From: Aureispira anguillae
GTDB taxonomy: Bacteria > Bacteroidota > Bacteroidia > Chitinophagales > Saprospiraceae
Length of the DNA stretch: 64,000 nucleotides
Direction of reading: 5' to 3'
Assembly: GCF_026000115.1 (NCBI RefSeq)
Contig: NZ_AP026867.1
Coordinates: 1,829,501-1,893,500, forward strand
Shown piece after piece: positions 1 to 10,300 of this stretch. How positions within the stretch are numbered: position 1 is the stretch's first letter; every line of letters begins with the position of its first letter. The notes beneath the pieces were generated by a model that worked only from the letters and a program-made list of their open reading frames with translations, was not told the DNA's origin and did not search any database. The position numbers and the translations under genes were made by a program.

Positions 1-803
1 AACTCAACAGCATCCCGCCACGTTTCGACTCCACCAATACCTGAAATGGGCAGCCCAACACCAGCGTCCAAAGCGCAGTTTTTGACCATGTTCAAAGCAA
101 TAGGCTTTACAGCAGGGCCGCAATAACCTCCATTGGTAGATTGCCCTCCAACAATAGGCGTAGGGCAGAGGGTATCCAGATCAATATTAACAATTGATTG
201 AATGGTGTTGATGAGCGAAATGGCATTTCCTCCCCCTGTTTTTGCAGCACGAGCGGGTTCTGTTATATCGGTAATGTTGGGCGTTAATTTTACAATAACG
301 GGAACCGTAGCAACTTCCATTACCCAATTGGTAATCGTTTCCAAAGCACTAGGATTTTGCCCAACAGCAGACCCCATACCTCGTTCACACATTCCATGTG
401 GACAGCCGAAATTTAATTCGATACCATCGGCACCAGCATTCTGGACATCCTTAACAATTTGGTGCCATTCCTCACGAGTATCAACCATTAGAGAAGCAAT
501 GACAGCATGATCTGGAAAATACTTTTTGACCTCTTCCATCTCACGCAAATTGTCAACTAAGGGGCGATCCGTAATCAATTCAATATTATTTAAGCCCATC
601 ATTCGTGTATCTCGATAATTAACAGCACCATAACGGCTAGATACATTAACGACAGGGACACCTAAGGTTTTCCAGACAGCACCACCCCAGCCAGCGTCAA
701 AAGCTTTCATAATTTGGTAGCCTGAATTGGTAGGAGGGGCAGAAGCCAACCAAAAAGGATTGGGCGACTTAATGCCTGCTAAATTTGCGGATATATCAAT
801 CAT
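1..803 (-). CDS. preA: NAD-dependent dihydropyrimidine dehydrogenase subunit PreA (5' part)
   Basis: Partial gene: translation from the ATG complementary to 801-803 gives about 267 residues starting MIDISANLAGIKSPNPFWLA and runs off the left edge. This is the FMN-binding TIM-barrel half of PreA, related to dihydroorotate dehydrogenase. The stretch NFGCPHGMCERGMG and the later VPVIVKLTPN are typical of the family. With PreT it reduces uracil or thymine to the dihydropyrimidine using NADH. The C-terminal 4Fe-4S ferredoxin part expected in PreA would lie outside the window. It is last in a minus-strand run of dihydropyrimidinase, ureidopropionase and PreT, so the whole reductive pyrimidine route is together. 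Confidence 0.9.
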   Translation of the reverse strand, partial: MIDISANLAGIKSPNPFWLASAPPTNSGYQIMKAFDAGWGGAVWKTLGVPVVNVSSRYGAVNYRDTRMMGLNNIELITDRPLVDNLREMEEVKKYFPDHAVIASLMVDTREEWHQIVKDVQNAGADGIELNFGCPHGMCERGMGSAVGQNPSALETITNWVMEVATVPVIVKLTPNITDITEPARAAKTGGGNAISLINTIQSIVNIDLDTLCPTPIVGGQSTNGGYCGPAVKPIALNMVKNCALDAGVGLPISGIGGVETWRDAVE

Positions 804-945
804 TTTATTTTTTTATAGAACATTTCTATCCTAGAATAGAAAATAATTTTAGGTTGAATTAAATACAAGATATTTTTTTTGCTTTTTTACAACTATTCTC
901 ATGAGCATAGCGAACTAAAAAAAGCAAAAAACTATCTCACGAGTG

Positions 946-1009
946 TAACGAACCGACCTCAGGGAGCTCATAAGCGCTAGCGCACTAGCTAATTAACGGA
1001 GTATTATTA
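946..1009. repeat. Intergenic repeat, copy A
   Basis: A 43-base stretch (946-988) matches 32441-32483 at 36 of 43 positions. Both contain AACGAACCGAC, then after 11 bases CATAAGCGCTAGC, then CACTAG, and both are soon followed by AGTATTA. No ORF covers it. It lies in the preT-preA gap. It looks like a dispersed chromosomal intergenic repeat. Confidence 0.6.
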
Positions 1010-2320
1010 AGAAAAGTGTTGATGGATGGTTTGAGCAGCTATTTTAGCTTCCCCAGTCGCATTAACCACTTCGGCGCCGCCATTAACAGCATCGCCTGAA
1101 GCATAGTACATGGGGTTGGTAGTTTGATAACCATCGTTGCAAACAATTCTATTTTTGGCATCCAATTCTAGACCATCAATTAAGCCTAAAAAGTCGGGTA
1201 ATTTTGCTTGACCCGTTGCAAGAATAACCATATCACATGCCAATTCAAATTCTGATCCTGCTATTGTTTGAACCCGACCCGCCTCAACGGTGGTCTTAAT
1301 TAAACGGATTCCTTCTACTTTTTCTTTCCCTAGAATAGCAATTGGATTGCAGTTGAACAGGCCCTGAGTCCCTGCATTTTTTGCCAAGTCATATTCAAAA
1401 GCATAAGCTCCCATTTCTGCCTTGTCTCGTCGATAAACCAACTGAACGGAGGCACCCATTCTAGCGGCTTCAGAAGCTGCATCCATTGCGGTGTTGCCGC
1501 CACCAACTACCACTACTGATTTGCCAACAAAGGTATTCAGTGGATTTAATTTGAAGGCTTCTATAAATTCGGTTGCCCCAATACAATGTTGTAGTTGTTC
1601 TCCCTCAATGCCTAAGGAGCGAGTTCCTCCCATTCCAATGCCCAAAAAGATAGCATCGTATTTATTTTCTAACGCTTGTAATTGTTCTTTCGTACGAATT
1701 GGATGATTGTAATGAACCGTATATCCAAATTGCTCTTGCAGGTAATCCATTTCTGCCAAAATCTCTTCATTGGTTATTTTGTAAGGAGCAATGCCATAAA
1801 GACAGAGCCCAGAGGCATGTTCTTTTGCCTCAAATACATCAACGGTATAACCATATAAACGCAATTCACAAGCGGCACTAATACCAGCAGGTCCCGCACC
1901 AATAACCGCTACTTTTTTACCGTTTTCGGGAGCAGGTTGGTATAATTTTTTGCCTTTTTTTAGGGTATGAGCAGTAGCAAAAGCTTGTAAGCTTCCAATA
2001 TCAATAGGCTGTACATCTTGGTGATTGTAAACGCAAGCCCCTTCACAAAGCACCTTGGTAGGGCAGACTTTTCCGCAGATGTTACCAAAGTAATTGGCAT
2101 CGTAAATTGTCTTAGAGGCTCCATCAATATTCCCTGTGTTAATCTGTTTTATAAACAAAGGAATGTCAATGCTGGTTGGGCAAGCCTGAACACAAGGAGC
2201 ATCGTAACAAAACAAACACCTAGAGCTTTCATAATAAGCCATATTAGCACTCATAGTAGGATGCAACTGCTCAAAATTAGCAGCGACTTCTTCCTGAGTA
2301 GTGGGTGATTTATATTCCAT
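1007..2320 (-). CDS. preT: NAD-dependent dihydropyrimidine dehydrogenase subunit PreT
   Basis: 437 residues, the usual PreT size. It is the electron-input subunit of dihydropyrimidine dehydrogenase: NADH to FAD to iron-sulfur clusters to PreA. Visible features are two N-terminal cysteine clusters for 4Fe-4S centres (C35, C38, C43, C47 and C82, C86, C92, C96), an FAD-binding VAVIGAGPAGISAA near residues 137-150, and a second nucleotide-binding VVVVGGGNTAMDAA near 270. The layout resembles the GltD small subunit of glutamate synthase, the main alternative call, but the adjacent PreA and dihydropyrimidinase settle it. The 203-bp gap to preA holds a dispersed repeat. Confidence 0.92.
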   Translation of the reverse strand: MEYKSPTTQEEVAANFEQLHPTMSANMAYYESSRCLFCYDAPCVQACPTSIDIPLFIKQINTGNIDGASKTIYDANYFGNICGKVCPTKVLCEGACVYNHQDVQPIDIGSLQAFATAHTLKKGKKLYQPAPENGKKVAVIGAGPAGISAACELRLYGYTVDVFEAKEHASGLCLYGIAPYKITNEEILAEMDYLQEQFGYTVHYNHPIRTKEQLQALENKYDAIFLGIGMGGTRSLGIEGEQLQHCIGATEFIEAFKLNPLNTFVGKSVVVVGGGNTAMDAASEAARMGASVQLVYRRDKAEMGAYAFEYDLAKNAGTQGLFNCNPIAILGKEKVEGIRLIKTTVEAGRVQTIAGSEFELACDMVILATGQAKLPDFLGLIDGLELDAKNRIVCNDGYQTTNPMYYASGDAVNGGAEVVNATGEAKIAAQTIHQHFS

Positions 2321-2623
2321 ATTATAATTTATAATAGTCCGTTGCTTTTTCTGTACTATAGAAAAAGTAGGTTGCTAAATCGCATTTTGACGAACTAACT
2401 TTTTTTAGTGAAGAAGAATAAAATGTTTTGGCTGCTACCAATCAACTGCACAACACTCATGCAATAATCTAATAAGGTTTTCACCGAACTAGTAATAAAC
2501 TTGACCGTAAAAATTTATGTCCTTAATTCTTATTTCATCAAGTATAATCAATATAGTACGATTTACTACGTGAGCCTTCGGGTTTTTAACAGAGTAATGT
2601 ATAGTAGCGAACCAATGAACTGA

Positions 2624-3490
2624 CTACAGTTCTGTTAATTTATCATAGGTTTCAGGGCGTCTATCTCTAAAAAATTGCCAAGTAGAACGCACTTCATCAA
2701 TAAGGTCTAAATCAAAGTCTGCAATTAATAGCTCATCATCGTATTCTGAAGCCTGAGAAAAAATTTGTCCCCTAGGATCGACAAAATAAGAAGTGCCATA
2801 AAAGCGACCTAAATCCCATGGTTTTTCTTCTCCAACTCGATTGATACAGCCCATGAAATAACCATTGGCAGCAGCGTGGGCAGGTTGTTCTAATTGCCAC
2901 AAATATTGAGATAAACCAGCAACTGTAGCAGAGGGATTATAGACAATTTCAGCACCATTTAGACCCAAGCAGCGAGCACCGTCTGGAAAATGTCGATCGT
3001 AACAAATATAAACCCCGACTTTAGCGTATTTGGTCTGAAAAACAGGATAGCCTAAATTACCAGGCTTGAAGAAAAATTTCTCCCAAAAACCTGTTGTATG
3101 AGGAATGTGATTCTTGCGGTATTTTCCCAAATAGGTACCATCTGCATCAATTACAGCAGCAGTGTTGTACAAGACACCAGGTTGTTCTTTTTCGTAGATC
3201 GGAACAATGATAACCATGTCGTATTTTTTGGCATATTCTGCCATTAAATCTGTGGTGGGACCAGGAACAGGTTCCGCAGAAGCATACCATGCTTTATCTT
3301 GACCAGGGCAAAAATAAGGCGTATTAAAAATCTCTTGCAGACAAAGAATTTGAACGCCAGCTTTGCCAGCCTCTTCTATATAGGGAATATGTTTTTCTAC
3401 CATAGCATTCATGATTTCTTGAATGCTTCCTTCTCCCTCTGTCATGGGTAGACTCATTTGGATAAGTCCAGATTTGACCATTCTTGGCAT
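2624..3490 (-). CDS. Beta-ureidopropionase / N-carbamoyl amidohydrolase (nitrilase superfamily)
   Basis: 288 residues of the carbon-nitrogen hydrolase family. The catalytic triad is visible as E53 (LQEIF), K126 (GKYRKNHIP) and C163 (VYICYDRHFPDGARC). These enzymes hydrolyse N-carbamoyl-beta-alanine, N-carbamoyl-D-amino acids or N-carbamoylputrescine. The position directly downstream of dihydropyrimidinase, 81 bp away on the same strand, supports the third step of reductive pyrimidine breakdown: N-carbamoyl-beta-alanine to beta-alanine, CO2 and ammonia. No signal peptide, so cytoplasmic. Substrate is inferred from context. Confidence 0.87.
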   Translation of the reverse strand: MPRMVKSGLIQMSLPMTEGEGSIQEIMNAMVEKHIPYIEEAGKAGVQILCLQEIFNTPYFCPGQDKAWYASAEPVPGPTTDLMAEYAKKYDMVIIVPIYEKEQPGVLYNTAAVIDADGTYLGKYRKNHIPHTTGFWEKFFFKPGNLGYPVFQTKYAKVGVYICYDRHFPDGARCLGLNGAEIVYNPSATVAGLSQYLWQLEQPAHAAANGYFMGCINRVGEEKPWDLGRFYGTSYFVDPRGQIFSQASEYDDELLIADFDLDLIDEVRSTWQFFRDRRPETYDKLTEL

Positions 3491-3571
3491 AATTTATTTT
3501 GTTTTATTATTGGAATAATAGTTTTAGTATAATGTGGGCTTTGGAGTTAGCGTCTTCCAGTAAAATAAAGG

Positions 3572-4951
3572 TTAAATAATTCCATTTACTTTATTGCGTT
3601 TGACAAACTGACCGTAGCCTTTATTAATCTTGGTTTCACCTTTATCGATTGCAATCTGTCCCCTCAAAAGTACCGTTTCGCACTTTCCTGTTACTTCCCA
3701 ACCTTCATAACCTGAATAATCGACATTCATATGGTGTGTGTTGACCGAAAGTTGGTGTTGCTTGTTGGGATCGAATATGACTAAATCTGCGTCCGAACCA
3801 ATTGCAATGCAACCTTTTTTAGGATACATACCAAAAAGCTTGGCGGCATTGGTAGAACTTACCTCTACAAATTTATTGAGGGTGATTTTTCCTTTGTTCA
3901 CTCCCTCTGAATAAAGTAATTCAATGCGATGTTCAATAGCAGGGTGACCATTGGGAATTTTAGAAAAATCATCTTTGCCCATTAGTTTTTGTTCCCATTT
4001 GAAAGGACAATGGTCGGTTCCAACTACTTGTATCAAGCCTTGGTTGAGTCCTGCCCAAAGTGCTTCTTGATCCTTGGGTTGACGAAGAGGAGGGCTCATG
4101 ACCCATTTGGCTCCTTCAAAATCATTTTCATACAGAGAAGCGTCTAAAATTAGGTATTGGATGCAGGTTTCAACAAAAACTTGCTGGTTGCGCATGGTGG
4201 CACGACGAACAGCATTTAGGGCTCCTTCGCAGGTCATGTGAACAATATAAGCAGGAACATTGGTATAATGCGCCATGTCAGAAAAACGACCAGATGCTTC
4301 TGCTTCAGTTACTTCTGGTTGCGATAAGTAATGATACAATGGGGATAATTTCCCTTCTGATTTATGCTTGGCTATAAGTTTGTCAATCATATCGCCATTG
4401 GTAGCATGAACCGTAACCATTCCACCTTGCCTCTTAACTTCTTGCATCAAGTCCACCATTTGCCCATCGTCAATCATTAAGGCTCCCTTATAAGCCATAA
4501 ATGTTTTGAAAGAAGTAATGCCCTCTTCTACCATTTCTCGAATCTCAAGCTTGGTATTTTCATTAAAATCGGTAACGGCCATGTGAAAAGAATAGTCACC
4601 ATAGGCATTCCCCTTAGAGCGGCCTTGCCATTCTTCTAGTGCATGACGAAGAGATTTGCCTTGTGTTTGAAGAATAAAATCAATAACAGAAGTTGTTCCT
4701 CCATGCAGTGCTGCCAAGGTTCCAGTTGAATAGTCATCGCTTGAATAGGTGCCCATAAAAGGCATATCTAGATGTACATGAGGGTCAATTCCTCCAGGAA
4801 AGACTAATTTACCAGTTGCATCAATTTCTTGATCTGCTTTAAGACTTAAATTTTGCCCTATAGCAACAATTTGCTCGCCTTCTATATAAATATCTGCAAT
4901 ATAATCTTCAGCAGCAGTAACAATGCGACCGTTTTTAATGAGAATAGACAT
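3572..4951 (-). CDS. hydA: Dihydropyrimidinase (hydantoinase)
   Basis: 459 residues, full length for D-hydantoinase/dihydropyrimidinase. The cyclic amidohydrolase metal site is intact: H58 and H60 (DPHVHLDMP), the carboxylated lysine K149 (TSFKTFMAYKG), H182 (TVHATNGD), H238 (YIVHMTCEGA) and D313 (GTDHCPF). It opens the ring of dihydrouracil or dihydrothymine to the N-carbamoyl amino acid. It is first in the minus-strand pyrimidine cluster, so the operon promoter is expected in the region above 4951. Allantoinase and dihydroorotase are less likely given PreTA downstream. Confidence 0.93.
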   Translation of the reverse strand: MSILIKNGRIVTAAEDYIADIYIEGEQIVAIGQNLSLKADQEIDATGKLVFPGGIDPHVHLDMPFMGTYSSDDYSTGTLAALHGGTTSVIDFILQTQGKSLRHALEEWQGRSKGNAYGDYSFHMAVTDFNENTKLEIREMVEEGITSFKTFMAYKGALMIDDGQMVDLMQEVKRQGGMVTVHATNGDMIDKLIAKHKSEGKLSPLYHYLSQPEVTEAEASGRFSDMAHYTNVPAYIVHMTCEGALNAVRRATMRNQQVFVETCIQYLILDASLYENDFEGAKWVMSPPLRQPKDQEALWAGLNQGLIQVVGTDHCPFKWEQKLMGKDDFSKIPNGHPAIEHRIELLYSEGVNKGKITLNKFVEVSSTNAAKLFGMYPKKGCIAIGSDADLVIFDPNKQHQLSVNTHHMNVDYSGYEGWEVTGKCETVLLRGQIAIDKGETKINKGYGQFVKRNKVNGII

Positions 4952-5478
4952 GTTGTTTGTTGTATTTTGAAGAAATTATTGGCACTTGTCAAAAGGCTTA
5001 CATGCTAAAGATGCTCCTATGGTAGGAATGAGCCTAGGGGCTGTTCAATAACCTCTGTTTTAATGAAGTAATTAAGCTTATTCGTTGTCCAAATCTTGAT
5101 AAATTTAGCGTATAATCAATTTTGCTTCGTTACTTAGATATTTGGTTTCTTTAAAATAGGAAAAAAAAGTTATTGTATAAAGTTCTTAATTAGTAGATTA
5201 GGAATTTTTATCTCTAAAAATAGATTTTATTAACAATAGTTGTTTGCTTAGCCGACTTATGAAGTTGAGGAAAAAGAGCTAAAAAAACAAGTAAAATTAA
5301 AGATTTAAATAAAATTTTATACTGCAAATGAATTTATTGGTGAAATAAACAGTAAGAGAAGGGCTTGAAAATAAAATGAAGTTGCTTGAAAATGATTTGT
5401 AGATAATCTTTTGGTGACTCAAAACATCCTCAAAAAATGGACTTTAGTCGCTCAGCAGCTATATATTTATTTTTCTGA

Positions 5479-5651
5479 CCGTTTTGAGATGGATTTGAAT
5501 ATGGGAGATGATTCTTAGAGCTGTATCCCTTCAACAAAAAAGCCCTCATAAAAAAGGGCTTTTTTGTTGAAAAATACTATTTTTTAATTTTGACGCAGTT
5601 TAGTGAACCTTTCCCGTTTTGAGATAAATTTGAATATAGGAGATGGTTCTT
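5479..5651. repeat. Pair of 38-base direct repeats
   Basis: Copies at 5479-5516 and 5614-5651 share the frame CCGTTTTGAGAT..ATTTGAAT, then AT.GGAGATG.TTCTT, with four mismatches. Start-to-start spacing is 135 bp. They flank the hairpin at 5531-5570. Function unknown. Confidence 0.6.
5531..5570. terminator. Strong bidirectional hairpin terminator
   Basis: A perfect 16-bp inverted repeat: TCAACAAAAAAGCCCT at 5531-5546 and its complement at 5555-5570, with an 8-base loop. The stem carries A-runs and T-runs, so either strand ends the GC part in a T-tract. It may end the minus-strand lipoprotein transcript or an unannotated small RNA. Confidence 0.75.
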
Positions 5652-5768
5652 GAACTCTTTATCTAGAGCTTACCAAAGCTTATTCTTTTAGTCCTGCATT
5701 TGTTAGAGGATTCCTATTAACACTAGGAGCGTACGTACAGTTTTTCTGCTTATAGACCGATATTGTAC

Positions 5769-7109
5769 TTATTCTAAAAGCTTAAGTACTTTATCTTTGG
5801 CATTTTCAATTTTGTCTGTTGGAACAATTGTTTGATAAGCTTTTGAAAACAAGGTAGGGAATTCCATCAACAATTTTCCTCCTTGAGCGTTTTGAAGATT
5901 GGCATACATTTCTGTTTTCTGAAAATGATCAAATGCATACGTTGAAATCAGAGATATTATAAAAAAGCGATCTGAGAAATAGTTAAATGCTGCCTCTGTA
6001 TTTCTTTCATTTAAATAATTTATTGTTTGGTCAATTATTGCCTTTTCATTTTTCCCAATCCATTTACTACCCTGCAATTTTTGGAGCCCTGCAACGGCTT
6101 GATCAATATTTTCTGCTTCTAAATCCAAGTAAACCTCTAAGGACAATATTAATTCATTATCAAGACCTGTTTCTTTTGCACGTTCTAAAAAACGATGGAA
6201 ATCCTCGATTCCTTCTTTTCTTTTCTCATCAGTATTCATTCCTATACGGCTTAGACCTCTCAGCAAATGTGTTATTGTTTTTAAATCATCCAATACGGTT
6301 TGTTTTGATGAATTTGGAATCAATGTCAAAAAAGAAAAATTACTTTTAGGAGTAATCGTTTTTTTCTCTATCAAAAGGAGGATCTGGGTCAATATCTCTT
6401 CTGTAGAATAATTCCACTCATTTTGCATATAAACAATTGCCTTTATCCAAGCACATAAAACCTTATACTCATCGGGGTCTAAGGTTTCTATATCAGTCAT
6501 ATAAGCTTCATACACTCCACAAGAAGAAGGGGCGGGAGCAACTTTTGCGGCCATTAATGAAGCTAATAAAGCATGTTCATAATTATTAGTCCACCTGGGC
6601 ATATCTGATAAATATTGGGGATTTATCATAAATTTATCAATTCCTTGTATATGACCACCTGCAGATACAGCAGTTAAAAGCAGTGATATATTAACAGCTT
6701 GAGCACTTAAATAGGCTAATGCAGGTAACATAGGTGGCAAATCATCTTCCTTTAGCGTTGCCATCTTCTCACGTATTTCATTAAAAATCTGATATAAACT
6801 CATCAAATCTTCTGAGGTTAGAGAATCTAAAGTGTAAGAATAAGAAGTATTCACTGTTTGTAATCCCAATGCGAAAACAAGTAGCTTTAATTTTGCAGTA
6901 TTCTCTTGATCTGCCCCATTCATTTTTTCTAAATCAGCAGGCACAGTTTTTACTAACAACTTTGTTGATTTATAAAAACTCACAACCATTCCATTTACTG
7001 CATTTTCTATTTCAGCTTTCTCCCTTTCCAAAGGGGCTTGTTTGGTTAACAAGTTGCACGAATTAAAAAATAGAGTAACTAATATTATGACTAATAATTT
7101 ACTTTTCAT
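5769..7109 (-). CDS. Predicted lipoprotein, function unknown
   Basis: 446 residues starting MKSKLLVIILVTLFFNSC, a lipoprotein signal peptide with Cys18 as the likely lipidated residue. The mature protein is almost entirely helix-rich with no recognisable motif. A late part (about residues 320-390, with pairs such as LDLEAENIDQAVAGLQKL) has a faint TPR-like look. Monocistronic: neighbours are far away. A TAnnTTTG-like -7 element on the minus strand sits at 7212-7219, but no matching -33 element is visible. I do not recognise the family. Confidence 0.75.
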   Translation of the reverse strand: MKSKLLVIILVTLFFNSCNLLTKQAPLEREKAEIENAVNGMVVSFYKSTKLLVKTVPADLEKMNGADQENTAKLKLLVFALGLQTVNTSYSYTLDSLTSEDLMSLYQIFNEIREKMATLKEDDLPPMLPALAYLSAQAVNISLLLTAVSAGGHIQGIDKFMINPQYLSDMPRWTNNYEHALLASLMAAKVAPAPSSCGVYEAYMTDIETLDPDEYKVLCAWIKAIVYMQNEWNYSTEEILTQILLLIEKKTITPKSNFSFLTLIPNSSKQTVLDDLKTITHLLRGLSRIGMNTDEKRKEGIEDFHRFLERAKETGLDNELILSLEVYLDLEAENIDQAVAGLQKLQGSKWIGKNEKAIIDQTINYLNERNTEAAFNYFSDRFFIISLISTYAFDHFQKTEMYANLQNAQGGKLLMEFPTLFSKAYQTIVPTDKIENAKDKVLKLLE

Positions 7110-7382
7110 TAATGAGGTAATTTGTAAATAGTTTTTCGAAAAAATTTTCTAAGATAACCCAAGCAAGCTGTTGAAGATCGCCTTAAGTATATTTCCAATA
7201 AAATTTATAATCAAATATACAATAATAAGAATAGTCTCTATTTTTTTAAAGAAATAACTAAGAGGGTACTTAATAAACACTAGGTTTAATATACTAGCTT
7301 ACATAATGTTTATTATTCACCTAGGCACTCTTATTAATGATGTACTATTTGAAAAGAAGGGGTGGCAGAACAAAACAGAGGT

Positions 7383-10300
7383 CTATAGCTTAACAAATTT
7401 GGATTGCCAAAAGGGTTCTTCTTTATCGTCTAACAATTCAATGTGGTACACTCCAGCAGGGAGTTTTTCTAAGTGTAATTGTTCTTGCTCATGCTGTATG
7501 GTTTGATGAAAAACTACTCGTCCTTCGAAGGAGTGAATTTTACAGGTTAAGTTGGCTTGAAATGGATGGATAAAAAGGGTGGAAATCCCTTTGGTAGGGT
7601 TGGGACTTAGGCTAATATTTGATGGTTTGATTTTGTCCTGCCCCATTTTTAGGGGAGGAGTTGGAGTTATTTTGAGCATTACAGTATCAAAATCAGATAG
7701 ACATTCATCATCTATAACCTGAAGTTGAAGGGCATAATCAGCTGTTTTTAGTCCCGAAACACTGGTGTTGATAGCGTTAGGATCAGAAATAGACAAGCCA
7801 GTTGTAGTAATGATCATGGCATTTAAATAAGCATAACTAGAAGTAGGTGATTTGGTTACATAGATAACAATTTCGCCATTGGCATCTGCTTGCATCCAAT
7901 TGAGTTGAGCTAAATTTTGGATATTGTAAGCTGCATTTAACTGAACACTGTGTTTCCCAATTCTATAAATGGTTGTTCTATCGCCATTGGTGTTCCTGCT
8001 CGCAAAAAAAGAAATCGAATACAATTGATTGGGCTGTAAACCAAAAATGCGAATAGGATGTATACCAGACTGAAACCAATAATAACTTCGGGCAACTACA
8101 TCAGGAACAATGCCTGTATTGTTGCCTGTCATCACGCCATTTGTATTGCTGCCATTCCAGTTGTTTAACAACTCTATCCCAATAGGAGTTGTATTGCCTA
8201 AGGAGTCTATTAAGTCATGAATAATAGTGCCTTGATGCGTTTGAGTAACATTATTCCATGGGCTTGGGGCAGCATAACGCTGATTGGTAAAGTTCACCAG
8301 CAGTTTGCTTGTAGGGTGTAGAGGAGCCTCTATAATATTCCATTCATAAGAGATAATTCGCCCATTGGGATCACTACTTAAGTTGGCGTTTAGATGATTA
8401 TTGGTATTTCCAAAATCTAAATTGAGATCGGGACCTGCATGTGCAATAGGCTTTTGGGGCATATAAGAAATCAAAAGTTCTGTGGTATCTCTTCCGACAA
8501 GCCCTTGATGTGTATTGACTGTCAATACAAAAGCATATTGTCCTATTGGTGGATTGGAAATGGAAAGCTCTGAGCTATTTTGCCCTGATATAGAAAGTGG
8601 ATTGCCTTGGATTTGAGTCCATTGGTAACTTTGTATCGAATCGGTAGCAGTAGAGCAATAAGCATTGCCTTCTAAGCTTACTGTAGTAACTGGGAAGAAG
8701 TGCGATTGATTGGCTCCTGCATCAACTTCAAGACCAGTTTGGGGACTCACTAAACCAATGTTTTGGGTGTGGTAAAAACTACCAACATCTAATCGAACAT
8801 CATCAGGAGGTAGATAACTAATATTCCCTTTGTTGTTCCATTTTAACAATTTCCAATATTGATTTCCATCAGGGCTGGGTTCTTGTAGTGTGTGGGTTTG
8901 TATACAACGGTAAAAACGGGTTTGTTTACCAACATGATATTGCACAACATCTCCTACCGTATAGGTAACAGCTTGCCCTTTGTTGGTATTGGTAGAAGGA
9001 AAACCATGCTCTTCTCCAACCGTTGCCGTCCATCGTGTCCATCTTAGATAATTAAAATTATCAGATTCTCCAATAAAAGCTCTGAAACAGGGATTGGGCA
9101 GTGCTTTTCGAATGTTGTTAGAATCGTTAATTTGTATTAGCCCGTTGCCCCAAAAACCATAAAAAGTAGAACGGGAATAATCGAAACAATTGTCTAGAAT
9201 ATCAGCTGTAATGTTTAAGTTTCTAAAACCAATATAAACAATATTGGGCAGTGGAGTAGTATTGGGGTATACTCGATCATAATCAAAAAAGAACTTTCCT
9301 GCATAGTTTTTTTTCCATACCCAAGGCGTAACACCATCTGTACTGCCCAAATAGGAACCAACATTGCCTCTGCTACACCAAATGAGGTTATTTTCTACCG
9401 CAATAGGGAGACCATTGGGAATAATGCCCAACTTACTTTTGTTAAAGATATTAATAGCATTGCCTGAAGCGCCCATGATAATGTTGTTTTGGATGGCAAT
9501 ATCACCATTTTTACTTCCTAGTTGAACAATGTTATCTTGCCACTTCTGAAAAGGAGACAACCAGTCAAAAGCCCCCCAAAGTACATTGTGTTCTAGTCGG
9601 CATCCAGCATCTTGTTGGCTGACTTGTATGGCTTCACCGCCTGTCCTAAGGACCGCACAATGATGGATGTGTAAATTTTTAAAAACGTGTTGAGCACCGT
9701 TTTGAGTAGAACCAATATACATTCCTTCTGAGCCAATGTCGTGAATATACAAGTGGTGTACTTCTACATCATCCATACTGTGTATGTCCATATCGTCATA
9801 CTTTAGCATCAGGCCTGCAAAGCCCCCATCAGAAATTTCAAGGTGATCAATTTCAAAACCAGTGGCTATTCCTGAAACTTTTACAAGGTTGCTACCTTCA
9901 TCAATCCATTCACGAGAAACCCAAATTCCATACTGACCACTACTAAAACCGAAATTGGCTGTTGAGTTGCCTTGGCGACACCCTTTATAGGGGGCAGAAC
10001 CTAAGCCCAAAGTAGGGTTGTAATCTCCTGTTAATCGCCAAAAACTTCCCCCTCTCAATTCAATATAATTGGTTACATAGACTTGCCCTAGAAAATTAGT
10101 TACAGGAACACGTTGATGGGTATTGATACCATGTACTTGTGAAAATAAAATGGAAATGGCTTGGTAATGGTCACCACGAATTAAGACTTTATTCGGATAA
10201 GAAACGGATGGATAACCTTTGTTTTGAGCATAAATAGCATTATTGCTGTTTACACCATTAAAATAAATATAATCGCCAACATTTACTTGTGGGTATTTAT

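Larger units (their letters stand above)
4952..5768. other. 817-bp intergenic region without a convincing gene
   Basis: No supportable ORF. It holds the start region of the pyrimidine operon, two related 38-base direct repeats (5479-5516 and 5614-5651, 34 of 38 identical) and, between them, a long perfect hairpin at 5531-5570. Both flanking genes are on the minus strand, so the hairpin is about 200 bp downstream of the lipoprotein gene that ends at 5769. Confidence 0.7.

Noticed and set aside
7306-7506. 66-codon plus-strand frame overlapping the 3' end of the large secreted protein gene
   Set aside because: It is antisense to the T9SS sorting-domain coding region and shows no independent support.
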